A stretch of 64,000 nt of DNA from Acanthochlamys bracteata (lineage: Eukaryota; Streptophyta; Magnoliopsida; Pandanales; Velloziaceae), in NCBI GenBank assembly GCA_019914995.1, contig CM034130.1, forward strand, positions 930,001 through 994,000, written 5' to 3'. Every line of letters begins with the position of its first letter. Position 1 is the first letter of the stretch. Shown in pieces: positions 23,518 through 35,499 of this stretch. The translations under genes were made by a program, and so were the position numbers. The notes under the pieces were generated by a model. The model was not told the DNA's origin and did not search any database. It saw only the letters and a list, made by a program, of their open reading frames with translations.

Positions 23518-26500
23518 CTAAACTGCCCACCAATCAAATACTGTACTATTCTTAACTTTGAACATCTTCTTGAGTAGCCTGCGAGCAAGCATCTTTTTCC
23601 CTGGTTTCGCAAATGCACGACTTATAAAAACAAGCGTTCTTTCAGAAGGAGTAAACCGTTTGTCAATCATCTCTTTAAGTAGTATTTTGACCTCAGCTAC
23701 ATTGGATAATTTGGACCAGCCACTGACCATTATGTCATATGTTGAAGAGTTCGGTACTGCACCTCTTCTTTGCATTTCATTCATTAACTCTTTAGCTTGA
23801 ATCATCATTCCCACCTTAGCAAAATCACTAATAAGAACATTATATGTGCTGACCTTGGGAAGGAACCCTCTGCCTACCATTTCACAATATAGTCTCATTG
23901 ATTCTTTTTTGTTTCCCTTTTTCCCATAGCTTGTAATTAAAATGTCATATGTGACACTGTTGGGAGCGAACCTTCTATTGTCCATCTCCTGAAATACTTT
24001 GTTAGCCTCTTCAATCCTTCCAGAAGCTGAAAGTCCACCCAACAGAGTATTGTAAGTCTCCATGTTTGGGGATATTCCATGTAGCAGCATCTGGGAGTAT
24101 GCAGAAAAGGCTTTATCTACATGGCCACTCATGCAGTGCCCAAGTAGGAAAGCATTGTAAGTGGTGACATTTGCCGCAATCCCTCTTTCTGACATCTCTT
24201 TTAAGAAGGCAGCGGCTTTCCGTGTCATTCCGAGTCTGCACAGAACATGTATAACATTATTGAAAATATCGACATTAGGAAGTAGACCCATCTCTGTCAT
24301 TCTTTGATGCATCTGTAAGATTAGATCTGCCCTTTTGAGTCTAGACAATGCTTGCAGGATTTTTCTGTGGGTAGAAGGATTTGGATGAAAACCAGCTGAT
24401 GCCATGTCGCTTAACATATCCATTGCCTTATCCACGTATCCGTTTTCACAAAGGCCACCAATGAATGTGTTGTAGGTGATCATATTAGGTGTGAGCTCAC
24501 AGTCCCTCATTTCTTGAATAAGCTCGAGAGCCATATCCAGTCTTCCTTCTTTGCAATATGCACCAATCATAGTGTTGTACGATGCACTATCAGGGGCCAA
24601 CTCCATATTTTTCATTTCTGTGAAAAAGGACTTTGCTTCAACCAACTTGCCAAGCCTACAAAGACAATTTATGAACACATTATATACAACAACATCGGGC
24701 ACAAGGCCCTTCTCCATCAGCCTCTGGCCAATATTAAAAGCAGAAGACAGGTTCCCTGTTTTGAAAAGGCCATCCATAAGAGACGTGTAATTAATAGTGT
24801 CCAACAGAATACCCTTCTGCTCCATATCTCTGAATAAACTCTCTGCATCATCCATCCTTCTGTTCTTCCTTAAGCCATTTACCAAGATATCAGTGGAATA
24901 GTTATTATCATCGAAACCATCTCTCTTCATTTCTTTGTACCTCTCAAAAGCATCTTTGTGCTTTCCTTTCTTAAAAAAGCCGTCAAACAGTGTGGTGTAT
25001 GTCACAATATTTGGAGAAATATGATTTCCCTTCATCTTCTTGACAGCATCAACTGCCTCAGTAAGCATCCCCCTTTTGGTATACCCACTTATCATAGCTG
25101 AGTAGGTCACCACAGTTGAATCAATACTCTTCTCTTGCATTTCATGGAGAACTAGCTCTGCAGCCTCGATATTTCCTGCTTTACAATACCCATCAATCAA
25201 TACTGAGTAAGTAACGTGGTTAGGGATAAGATGTGAAGATGAAATGAATCTAAACATGGCTACTGCTTCATCAACTTTCCCCACTTTGAAAAGTCCATCC
25301 ATTAAAGTAGTATAAGTAACCAAATCAAAAGGCAAGCCATGAACGACCATTTCTCCTTGAATGATGGATGACTCCTTTACTCTACGAGATTTCATCAAAT
25401 AACCTAGAATGGTACAATAGGAAACATGGTTGGTATCAACACCCATCTTCTCCATCTCCCTAAAAAGCATATAAGCTTCAGAGAATCTAGCAGCGTTGCA
25501 AAGTCCGCTGATTAAAGAACTATAAGTCACCACATCTGGCAGTATCCCACTCCTCACCATCTCTTCGTATAAGATCAATGCCTCCTTCAATCCTCTCCTG
25601 CGACAATAATGACTTATAAAAGTCGTATGTGTCACAACATTTGGGTTCACCACATCTCTCTTCGCATCCAACAAACTCTTCGCCTTCTCAAATTTGCCAA
25701 TCAAACAAAACCCGTTAATCAAAGTGTTGTAACTTACAACATTGGGCAGCACGTTATCACCACTCATGCTTTCCACTATGCCAGTAGCCTCATCCATTGT
25801 CCCAAGCTTGCAGTAGCCGTCAATCAATGTATTAAAACCTATCAAATCCTTTTCAATTCCCCCTTTGTGCAGCATCATAGACAAGTCTGTGGCATCTTCC
25901 AGTAACCCAAGCTGACAGAACCCCTTAACCAAGGTGTTACAAGTGACATTATCGATACTGACGCTCTTTTTTATCATTTCCGAAATTAACCCGAGAGCCT
26001 GTTGGGCAAGTCCACGGTCACAAAAGCCCCAAACGATAGAATTATAGCCAATTGTATCAGTTTCTGTTGTTCTTAGCAATTGCAAAGCATCTTCAAGAGA
26101 ACCCATCTTGCATAGAGCTTGCATCATGACATTGTTGGCAACAACCCCAGGGTGTTTGTATGAATGCAAAAGCTGGGAATATACTATCTGTGCCTGTTCA
26201 TTTTATCTACTTTTTATAAGACAACACTATATAACAAAAAAGAAACAAAATTTCCCAAAAAATCTGACTAAAAACTACAACTTTATTAAGAGAAGTGTGG
26301 AAGAGTGTAACTAGAGACAAATTTCTTTGATATTTTATAAGAAAAGTTGAGAATAGTAATCAAAGACACTAGCAATGAGTTAAAATTCCACTCATATAGA
26401 GCATGGATCATGACGTTATTTGGGTATCGAATGCAGAGGTGGGAATACAGTATTGATACCTGCTGATTTTACTTTCTCATAAGATGGCTACAAACGAAAT

Positions 26501-26912
26501 TTTTTTCCAAATGACAAATAAAAATCGAAAGGTTACAACTTTATCAAGAAAAGGCGAGTGAGAGCGGCAATTCGAAACAAGATTCTTGAAAATTTTCACC
26601 TATAAAAAAAAACTCTTCTGAAAATTTGAGGAAAATATTGCAGGCTACCTGATGGAGTAGACCGGCAGAGTTGAAGTCGGAGAGAATCCGTGTCCATAGA
26701 AAGAGAGAAGGGTTGAGTAGGAGAGTTGTCCGCATGAAGTCGAAGGCTTTGGTTGCCTGAGTGAATCTCCGGCATTTGAGAAACACATTGATCAGCGTAG
26801 CGAAGAAAGAGCAGTGAAGCTTCGATTTCGATTTCGCTATTAAACGAGTTGTTGTTGCAGCAGGAGAGCTGAAGAGCGACGACAGCTTGACTCGCTTCCT
26901 CTGTTCAGTCAT
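23518..26912 (-). CDS. Pentatricopeptide repeat protein, P class (2 exons, 979 aa)
   Basis: Organellar RNA-binding protein built almost wholly of 35-residue PPR helical hairpins, about two dozen. Exons 26649-26912 and 23518-26193. The GT-AG intron joins GLLHQ to AQIVYSQLLHSYKHPG in frame. Repeats of the type TYNTLIDGFCKxGxxxEA are visible throughout, with no E, DYW or SMR domain at the C-terminus (ends STVFDWWAV), so P class. Architecture and length resemble Arabidopsis At5g14770 (about 940 aa, predicted mitochondrial; from memory). The N-terminus (MTEQRKRVKLSSLFSSPAA) is basic and Ser-rich, compatible with organelle import. The RNA target could in principle be predicted from residues 5 and 35 of each repeat; I have not attempted this. 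Such genes usually lack introns, so the 455-bp intron is notable, and it contains a decayed copy of the exon 2 start. Confidence 0.93.
26100..26620 (-). repeat. Imperfect tandem duplication spanning the PPR exon 2 start and intron
   Basis: Unit 1 (about 26100-26345: start of exon 2 and adjoining intron) and unit 2 (about 26390-26620: within the intron) align over their length with gaps. Shared landmarks are CATCATGACATTGTT / GATCATGACGTTATT, GCTGGGAATATACTAT / GGTGGGAATACAGTAT, and ACAACTTTATTAAGAGAAG / ACAACTTTATCAAGAAAAG. The intronic unit is a decayed relic, not an exon. Confidence 0.6.
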
Positions 26913-27113
26913 TGGGAGGAAAGTAAGCGAATTTGCTTCGGCGTCGCGGTATTGCCTTGCAAAAAATTTGAGCCTTTTTCTGGTTTATTTCATATTTTAT
27001 GCACTGTCTTCATCTAACGATGTGGATAATGATGGGATAAAATAGTCTCGATCAATATTCAACACAATATATAGAGCAAGCAGCGAAAATAAAACTTATT
27101 TTTTTTTCTTTTT

Positions 27114-27735
27114 TGTGTGAACCTAATAGGAAATCATCAAATAGAATAATACTTTCGACAAATATTCAATGCACGAAAATCACCACAATCGCAAGCACAT
27201 AAACACAAGCAATTTACGTAGAAAATCTCCTCAACATAAGGAATAAAAACCACGGCAACCATCAAACCTTCACTATCACAATAATAGGAATACACAAATT
27301 TTCTCTAGCTAAAACTAGAGTCATACAACCATATATCTCAAGATTCAATAATCTTGATAAATCGTAAAAGAGAATTAAAAAATTTCACCCAAATCAGTGG
27401 CTTCACAAATACGTACGAATCTGCACGTAGAGAACTCCGAATACGATCTCCACCGTTCAGATTGAAGAACTATCTGTCGGAAATACGCTCACCAAATTTC
27501 AGCTCAATCGGACGTCAAATCGACGTTCATCCGGCATTTGATCAAAGTGGACAGCAAGATAATAACTTTTATTTTCTCTTTTCTTTTCATGTTCTTGGTG
27601 GTGGCTGCAGTATAGGGTTTACAAATCCTAAACATTCATTTTAAGAAAAAAAAGATAAAAATGTCCTTACCTCTTCATATGGATTTTAACCATATAGACT
27701 TTGGGCCACCTCCACAAAAGAAAAATAAACTCAAC
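27114..27735 (-). mobile_element. LTR retrotransposon relic, Copia type, solo-LTR-like
   Basis: On the minus strand an ~620-bp block begins TGTTGAGTTTATTTTTC and ends near GGTTCACACA. It carries the wording typical of plant Copia LTRs (AGCTGAAATTTGGTGAGCG; GTGATAGTGAAGGTTTGATG; GAGGAGATTTTCTACGTAA). No internal coding region is attached and no second LTR is seen nearby, so it looks like a solo LTR or an isolated remnant. A short related relic lies at 57.7 kb. Age not estimated; no partner LTR to compare. Confidence 0.65.
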
Positions 27736-29820
27736 AGATAAAACTTTAATTAGTAAAAATTTATAAAATATAATTATGTAATAATTTTATAAGAGTCTAA
27801 CTTAGAAAAACTTTTAATAGAAATTAAATTAGTTAAATAATAATAATCACTTGATCGAATTATAAAGTTAAGTTATCAAATTATGTAATATTAGTAAGAA
27901 ATTGTTTGTGTAATTATCGCATTATTTAAGTTACTCATATAGACAAAATAGTAACCCAAAATTTATAAATATCTATATATAATATCATTATCAATTAAGA
28001 AACAAAAGTTTATTTTCAGTTTTACTCAAAGCAAGAGCTCATGTGATTGCCATCGGAGTCCCAGATAAAGTTGGATTGCTTACTTCGCATCCATACCAAG
28101 AAGATGGAGGTCTTCCGGCGATCGGGATGTGCTAGATTAACTTAGATAACACATAATAATTTAACATAAAATATATAATAACTCGACCTAAAACGATCCA
28201 AGTGAGACGCAAAGATTTTAAGTCATCACCAGTTACAGCTACGGGCATTGTCAGAGCAAACTAGTAATAACATACTCTCAAAAGCTGCAGTACTTACTTT
28301 TGACAAAACTTCGTAGTACTTCTTCCATGAGGATCACCGATGCAGACTGCAAGCTGAAGAGAACCTCTCTTTCCAATGACCGTAAGCAAAATATGATTCA
28401 AACAAAGAAAGCCGAAGCTTATGTCACACGTAGAAGCTTTTTAGAGCTTGAAATACTATCACCCGGATAACCTGAAGAAGTAAAGGTAGTAACATGAAAT
28501 GTCCACGACAGTTTACAGATTTAATCACTGAGTGCCTATGCTCTCACTCCTGGAATCAGCTACCCTTCCCTCCCGAAAACTAAGGGTAGGGAAGGGAAGG
28601 GAAAGAAAGCAAGCAAGGAACAATAATTATCATCATCAACACAGGGCTCTTACCCAGGATTCGACACATCTCTGCAGATGAAAGAAACTTTGCAGCTAAG
28701 CACTGGATATTACAATTAGAAAGACAAACTGGATAAACATTAAGCAATATCGGTAACTTGATATCTTGAGCAGGTTTGAGTTCTATTACCAAACTGAAAA
28801 ATAAAATGCAACAGAGCACAACTAAGACAAATTCGTATACACAAAATACCATAAAAGGCTAGACTAGATTCATTGCATAGCTATGCGAACAGGCTATACA
28901 GACACCCAACTATTATGTATAACTCGAAAGAGATTTTATACTAATAATAGTCCGATTCCTTAAATTCATTAATACATAACAACATCCACATCGACAGCAG
29001 TTAAATAGTAATAAGCACTATTCTTTTGCCCTTCAAGGGACGAATTCCAATAGATGATAGCATTCAAATTCGATCATCAGAAGCAAATGAGTACCTTCCT
29101 ACATACAAAACTCTGTATATATACACTGGAGACCCCAATTTTATCATTCTAAACAAAATACCACCTTATGCACCATGCTCAGGAACAATTTAAAGATTAC
29201 CATACAATGGAAACATCAACCTGATGTACAAAGACTCCGCACCGTCTAGATACTCAAATAAAAACCTAAAGTTAAGAAAGCAGACATGGCAGCTATTCAC
29301 CAATCACAGACAATTTCTAAGGTCAACTCTTGCAAGAAAGCAGATATAGCAAAGCCGCACCAGATACTGACCATATAATATGTTCATTGTTTAGGCTTGA
29401 GCATCTTTCGCAAAGAATTAGATGAACATTCTTGCTATTGGGAACAGAAGACATCTCTTTAGACTCTATCAATGGACGCCAAGTTGAAGTGATCAATGCC
29501 CGAAAACCATGCTTTTAGTCAAAACTAAAAACCAAACTAACTACAATATATGGAATAGTTGCATTTCAACGAACAAGTGCAATTTTACATGAGCTAAATG
29601 TAAGGGTTAACCCAATGTAGGCTACCCACTATATACTAGCTAGCTGTCCCCCTCGTTCAGCTATTATATATACAGTCTTTGGAAGGGGAGCTCTTTTACA
29701 TGAGTGAGAATTTACAAAGCTACTACTTCAATTAGAAGTCCCGATTCCACGCTTATCATCTATAACCATTAGCCTAGAAAAAGGGAGAAACAATACTGCA
29801 TACTGTACATAATAACTGAG
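27736..29820. other. Intergenic, no supported gene
   Basis: About 2 kb without a recognised coding segment. 27740-28000 is AT-rich. The last few hundred bases probably include the 3' UTR of the HAD gene. Confidence 0.45.
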
Positions 29821-30900
29821 TTACCAGAACATATCATCAGTTGCAACAGCTGAGGCTGCTGGCTCAAGTTCATCTTCTGGCTCCAACTCCAGCTCTCCGT
29901 TCCCGAACTCTGGCGAATCAATATCTGCCAGATTCTTCAAATCAACAACTGATAACTCATCAAGTCTCCGCACCACAAGATCCGCAGCACTTAATTCATA
30001 AATGGGGTGCTTGCTAGCAACAGCCACGCACTTCATCCTCGCATCATGTGCTGCCTCCACTGTCGAATTCGAGTTCCCAAACACAATACATCTCTCCGGA
30101 ATAAACCCAAGCAGCTGTGCCGCATAAACAAACATCTCCGGATCTGGCTTTCCCCTATAGACATCCTCTGCTGCAACCGATACACTGAAAAATCCCCGAA
30201 ATCCAGCAAATTCAATCGCTTCATCGACGAATTGCCTCGGGAGTGTGGAAGCAATCGCCATGGGAATGTTATGGCTTATCAAAGTATTTAACAATTCTTT
30301 CGATCCAGGCCTAGCAGTACAGAAATCTCGCTTGATAGACCGATAGATTTGATGCTTGCGCGCTGAGAGACGGCGGATCTCAGACGGGTCTCGTGACCAG
30401 CAGAGGACTTCAGAGATTGCTTGTTCAGTCTTCATTCCTTCGATTCGACGGAGAATGAAAGCCGGCGGCGGAGGCTTGGCTTCTTCTTGAGCTAAAGCAA
30501 TCCAAGCTTGCTTCTCGAGCTCGGGATCGTGCTCGAACACAACGCCGTCGAGCTCGAAGATAACGCCGAGCCAGCCGCAGCCTAGCCGTTCGTGCCGGAC
30601 CCGGGGGTTGTGCAGCGAGGGCAAGTCAGCCGGGTTCGGTGGAGCGCACAGGTAGCCGTAGTCTGTCTCCGTAACGCGTGGCGGTTTCCGCCTGCCTTCG
30701 CTCGGCGGTCTGGTGACTTCAGTAGCAAGAGACCTGACCTTTGTTGAAATAGAAAATCTCCGGCGTGTTCGGGCAGAATCTGTTGGACGAATCCGAAGTA
30801 ATTGTCCGGGAAATAATATTCGGCATGGTTCAGTAAGAGAATCTGGTCGGCGTCCGAGAAGGTAACGGCCGACGATTGACGCCGATAAAGTTTCCGCCAT
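29821..30900 (-). CDS. HAD-superfamily protein, chloroplastic, PYRP2-like (359 aa, single exon)
   Basis: Closest remembered relative is Arabidopsis At4g11570 (PYRP2), assigned as 5-amino-6-(5-phosphoribitylamino)uracil phosphatase of riboflavin synthesis. The ATG at 30900 starts MAETLSASIVGRYLLGRRPD. The first ~65 residues are Ser/Arg-rich and acid-poor, consistent with plastid import. HAD core: motif I is GVIFELDGVVF, so the nucleophile position is Glu116 instead of Asp while Asp118 is kept; motif II IPMAIAST; motif III Lys in VYRGKPDPEMF; motif IV CIVFGNSNSTVEAAHDARM, where ordinary HADs have an acidic ED/DD pair. I recall the same degenerate motifs in the Arabidopsis protein, so they appear ancestral. 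Glu-rich C-terminus (ELELEPEDELEP). No intron. The enzymatic activity should be treated as uncertain. Confidence 0.85.
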   Translation of the reverse strand: MAETLSASIVGRYLLGRRPDSLTEPCRILFPGQLLRIRPTDSARTRRRFSISTKVRSLATEVTRPPSEGRRKPPRVTETDYGYLCAPPNPADLPSLHNPRVRHERLGCGWLGVIFELDGVVFEHDPELEKQAWIALAQEEAKPPPPAFILRRIEGMKTEQAISEVLCWSRDPSEIRRLSARKHQIYRSIKRDFCTARPGSKELLNTLISHNIPMAIASTLPRQFVDEAIEFAGFRGFFSVSVAAEDVYRGKPDPEMFVYAAQLLGFIPERCIVFGNSNSTVEAAHDARMKCVAVASKHPIYELSAADLVVRRLDELSVVDLKNLADIDSPEFGNGELELEPEDELEPAASAVATDDMFW

Positions 30901-31679
30901 GTTTGTTAACAACAATCAAGAAAATTTTTTGCTTCAAATAAGTCAATCGAGAGAAGAATTGAAACAGTTCAAAAATTAATTTGCTTCAATTCTTCCCGAA
31001 TTGATGGAGATGATAAATATATTCGAAATTAGGAAGAAAGAAAGAGAGAACCGGAATCGAACGAAGGTGCAAAAACCGGTTTGGTTCGTTGGTTAATGGA
31101 ATTGGTTTAGATTGAAATAGAAAAGAAGAATCATTCGTCGAGGAAAACATACGTGTGTGAGAAAGGAAAGTGGAACGTGTGAGAGAAGTGGAACCCAGAC
31201 AAGATCCTGCTGGAACCATTCAGAACCTGACGAAGAAGCCTATCTTGTTCTGATTCAAAATTTTGGGCCTGGATTTCATATATTTACCATGGTTGCCATT
31301 TTGTAGTCATATTATTATTACCTGCTTAATGTTGGACTACTAATCAAATTAATAATCTCTAGAAATGCTTATAGTTAACAGTTTCGTACAGATATGGTTT
31401 TCTATGTTTGAAAAAAAAAAACCAGTCTTGCTCAGTCGGCTCCAAAGACGTAATAGAACTTATCAGTAGTTTGAAAGTTTCGTAGTTTCTTTTTTCTGTA
31501 CAAAACCATGATTCGTGCCTTCATTCATAGACTGTAGAATGTGTTAGAAATCAAAGGTCAGAGAGAAAGTAGAACGATGCATATTTCTGGACCACATGAA
31601 CTCGCGTACTACGTTAACAAATTCAACATCTCTTTTCTGTCTCATCATTTCTATAGTTTTATAAACTAACCCAATGTAT

Positions 31680-32310
31680 AATCCGAAAAAGTTACCGAAT
31701 CACCGAATCACCGGATAACCGAACGGATCATCGGATCGACTCACTGGATCAAATTAAATTTATTAAATAAATATTAATATATAAATATAATTATATGTAT
31801 TATATAGTATTTTCAATAGCAACTATTAAAAAATTATAAAAATAATTATATACGAAAAATATTGAATATATTTTTAAAATTATATATATATTTTTTTAGC
31901 TACAATACTTAAAGACAATAGTCAAATAGTCTAACATATAGTAAAATTTCTATATTTTATGCATTACAAAAAATAAATTATCTACACTATATTTTATTTA
32001 TTTATTAATTTTTAATAAAACATAAAAAATAAAAAAATAAATTAGTAATGAAAGAGTATCCGATAAAGTGCACATTTTAGAGTACTAATAAAAGTACTTT
32101 TATATTTTAAATAAATAAATAAATAAATAAATATATATATATTCTTTTTTCTAAATACTAAAATCGGATCGATCCGATCAATCGGATCACCGAGCTGACC
32201 CAAGACCCGGCCGGGTCGACCCGGGTCGCTTGCGCGATCCGATTTTATATTAACTCGATTCAGAATCGATGCCGGGTCGCCGGTTTTCGGTTCAAATCGA
32301 GTTTTAAATC
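31680..32310. repeat. Element-like block with GC-rich palindromic ends
   Basis: Left edge carries repeated CCGAATCACCGAATCACCGG. The right part carries CGGATCGATCCG (12-bp palindrome), ACCCGGCCGGGT (12 bp) overlapping CCGGGTCGACCCGG (14 bp). Between them are about 400 bp of A/T-rich filler including an AAAT microsatellite near 32109-32135. Ends and family not defined; it resembles a decayed non-autonomous DNA element. Confidence 0.4.
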
Positions 32311-33049
32311 TATGATCATTTCTCTTTCATAGTGTTTATCGCTTCCAACTTTAACAGCGATTTCGGAGAATATTAAAAATGAAATTTTTATAAATAAATA
32401 AAATATTTTTATTTTTTAAGAAATAAATTTTTATTTTTTTACTTCTGAAAAAATAATATAAATATATAATAAAAAATATTATTACGTAAATTTTTTAAAT
32501 TTTAAAATAAATAATAACCATATAACATTTTATCTAAATTTTTACGTTTAATAAAATATAAAAATTTATTAAAATTTAAAAATAAAATTATTTATTATTG
32601 AAAAGTACCGTCTAACTGTGTATTTATTTCCATAGTTGACACCATGCGCCATGTTTAGGATTGTTTAGAAAAAATTATTTAAGAAAATCAACAGAATATT
32701 TAATAATATTATATATATACATATAAGTTTTTAAAAATTTATGGCACTACACATTATTTTCTGGACTGGAAATAAAACAATAATAAAAAGGTCATATCAA
32801 AGATGACTTAAAAGTTCATTTATTTACATTCAATAATTTAAAGCAATTTTCATTATACTAAAAATTACTTCAACATTTTTTTATAAAAAAATTATTTATA
32901 ACTATACATTTATTACTTTTATAATCGTTTATTTCAACAAATGACACTTCTCCTAAAGAACACGTAATGTATGACGAAATCATTAGAATACAAGAAAATT
33001 TTGACGGGATAGTTATGCGTTCAAATCAACGAAAGATGCAGAAGCTTAG

Positions 33050-33320
33050 TGAAACGCTCACTTACTTCTGTCAGATTTTAAATTTTAAATAATTTATATA
33101 TTTTAATTATATAAAAAATTTAAAATTTTATTTTTATATATAAAATTTCAGTTTCAATTTTTTATTTATATACTTTTCAATATAATTATATTTTTTAATT
33201 ATTAAAATATTTTTAAAACTTATTAAAATATAAATACTAAACTTTATTTTTATTTTATTTTTTAAAAATTTAATTTTTTATTTTTACGAAACTAACATTT
33301 AAAACACGTTTTTAATAAAA
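33050..33320. mobile_element. MITE-like element, family B (degraded)
   Basis: Right end CTAACATTTAAAACACGTTTT matches the family B terminus; the left end (GTGAAACGCTCACTTAC) is weaker. The interior follows the 35.09 and 46.14 kb copies (TTATATATAAAATTTCAGTT region). Confidence 0.5.
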
Positions 33321-33884
33321 GAACCATCAAAAAGCGTCAATAACCACAAGGAAACACGTCGGTTACTTATCTAGAAGGGTAGATGTTGCACTCACAATCT
33401 GGACGTACGTGGAATCTACAGAAGAATTCCAACCAGATTGCATAGTCGTCAAACCAACATATAGCAAACCCGCAAAACTTGTCAAAGTGCAAATTCGTAC
33501 AGAATTTTACTCACATGTTCAGCATAACATGCATCCAACTCGCAAGTCATCATATCAGCTAACAACTGATAGCGATGACATAACAAAGTTGCAATGTCCC
33601 TTCACCTTTACGTACGAGAAATAATCATCCCTTAGAGCGGGGATAGGTTCAAAGTACAACAGAATCCAGAAAATGGGACTAAGAATTTTCAGAATATCAT
33701 ATTATATGCTCTACAAAATGGCCCTAATGCTGCTGTCATGCTGCTTTGAAACTTCAAGTGCTATCGCAGTGGAAAGAGAAACTTCCTGGTGGAACGGGAT
33801 AGAAAAAATGTACTTGGCTGGCAACCTGGCGTATAAACTGCATCTGCGCGCGCGAGAGGTAAGTAAAATTCCTGGCAATCCCTT

Positions 33885-34065
33885 CTTCTAGATGCTTGGC
33901 AGGCTCCTTAAAATCTGCATTTTCCACTTCAGGTTGAGGGACTTGCTTTTCTTCCTCTTGGACCTTAATCGGTTCTTCGGTCTTAACTGAGACAGTAGAT
34001 TCGTTTCCGCCACTTTCTCTGGCTCAGTGGGAGCTGCATTCTTCACTTGTTTCATCTCTTGCTAA
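33885..34065 (-). pseudogene. Glu/Pro/Val-rich protein fragment, frame broken
   Basis: Minus strand reads MKQVKNAAPTEPEKVAE and, after a one-base frame change, NESTVSVKTEEPIKVQEEEK then VPQPEVENADFKEPAKHLEE. The composition and codon regularity look protein-coding, but no start, continuation or clear family was found. Could be a relic of an acidic cytoskeletal or membrane-associated protein; I do not assign a function. Confidence 0.4.
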
Positions 34066-34867
34066 GTACCTTCATATCAATAGTTGATAGATAAGTATAT
34101 TCAAACATACAGGAAATGGCAATCCCTTAAACTTTGCAATTGATGTGGCTATGAATAGGTAAAGAAAATGCCTTATACCAACTGTACATGTGAAGCAATG
34201 CACACACACAAACATGCCTAGAAATATTTCTGAAGGGTTTCTAATTACATAAACCTAAAACGAATTATCCACATTGCGTTGGGTAACATTTTTTCTTGTG
34301 ATGTGGCAACTGCCTTCTGAGAAAAGGCTATAGGCCCTATAACAGTTAAAGCAAATGCAGCAATCAAACAACCTACAATCTAACAAAACAATTGCAAGAG
34401 TGAATCTTGAAAATTGAATTGCTGGAAGAGAGTACATGTACCATAAATACGAAATGTAAAACAACAAAAGAAATCTAGGAACTAATAAACAAGAGAATAT
34501 TTCCTCCTCAAGGCAGTTCTTGTAGTTACCAGCATAAAACCTTAAAATGTTAGCAAGGAATAGAACGGAGTAACTTAGAAAGAGTAAAGCATACTATACA
34601 GCTAGGTGGACAAGACATGGATGTGCATAAAGCCAAAGTCAGCATCCAGAATAAGAAAGTTGGTAAGTGGCTCTAATATATCCCCTCATCAGAAGACACA
34701 TGTATAAATATTCCAATCTATTCCTTGCTACAAGAGTTAATTCCTTTAAATCACAAGAGCAGCTTGACTAAGAAATCAACTAGGATACTGAGCTGAAGGA
34801 GCAACAACAAGCAACAATATTCAGGTCTTGGAAAAAACACCAGGTAGGCATATTACTGCTTTCGGAG

Positions 34868-35068
34868 ATTTTTGGGAGTGATTTTAATAAAGAATTTTCT
34901 AAAACAAATATATTTTTATATTTTTGAAAAAATAATTTTTTTTAACTCAAAAATAAAAAATTTATGAAGTAGAAGTTTTATATTTTTAAAATTTTTTAAA
35001 ATATTATGAAAAAATATATAATAAAATGTAAAATTAAAAATTAAAAATTACTTTTAAACACCACATTT
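34868..35068. mobile_element. MITE-like element, family A
   Basis: Begins TTTTGGGAGTGATTTTAAT and ends AATTACTTTTAAACACCAC; about 200 bp, AT-rich, imperfect inverted ends. It abuts the family B copy that follows. Confidence 0.6.
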
Positions 35069-35084
35069 GAGAGGTATAAATAAT

Positions 35085-35393
35085 GTTAAGACTTTTTGGG
35101 CGTATTTTAAATATCCGTAATTTCACTTTTTTTCGCCAGATTTTGAGTTCCGAACAGTTCCTATATTTCAATTACATAAAGAATTTAGAACTTCATTTCT
35201 ACATGCGAAACTTCAGTTCCAACTTTCTTATTTATACACTTTTCAATATAATTATATTTTTTAATTTCAACACACTTTCAAAATCTATTGAAACACAATA
35301 CTGAACTCCACTTCTACTTTATTTTTAAAAAAATTTTACTTTTTATTTTTCACTTTCACGAAATTTAATTACGGATATTTAAAACACGCCGAT
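35085..35393. mobile_element. MITE-like element, family B
   Basis: About 310 bp. Left end GGGCGTATTTTAAATATCCG, right end (reverse complement) GGCGTGTTTTAAATATCCG: 19-20 bp inverted repeats with few mismatches, continuing into subterminal complementarity (TAATTTCAC / TAATTAAAT side). No coding capacity. Confidence 0.75.
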
Positions 35394-35499
35394 CCTAAGC
35401 ATCATCACAGTTTCCAAAATCAGCAGCATTGAGTACCTTAAATTAGGAAAAAATATATTGCTATCAAGGGTATTTTTGAAACTTTGGCCAACATTTTCA

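Larger units (their letters stand above)
30901..33880. other. Intergenic, AT-rich, with repeat-like blocks
   Basis: Upstream region of the HAD gene followed by 2.5 kb without genes. It contains a block with GC-rich palindromes (31680-32310), a family A-like stretch (about 32330-32620, weak) and a family B-like element (33050-33320). Confidence 0.45.

Noticed and set aside
24514-24837. Plus-strand open frames within the PPR gene
   Set aside because: Regular repeats of the PPR gene keep other frames open by chance; no independent support.
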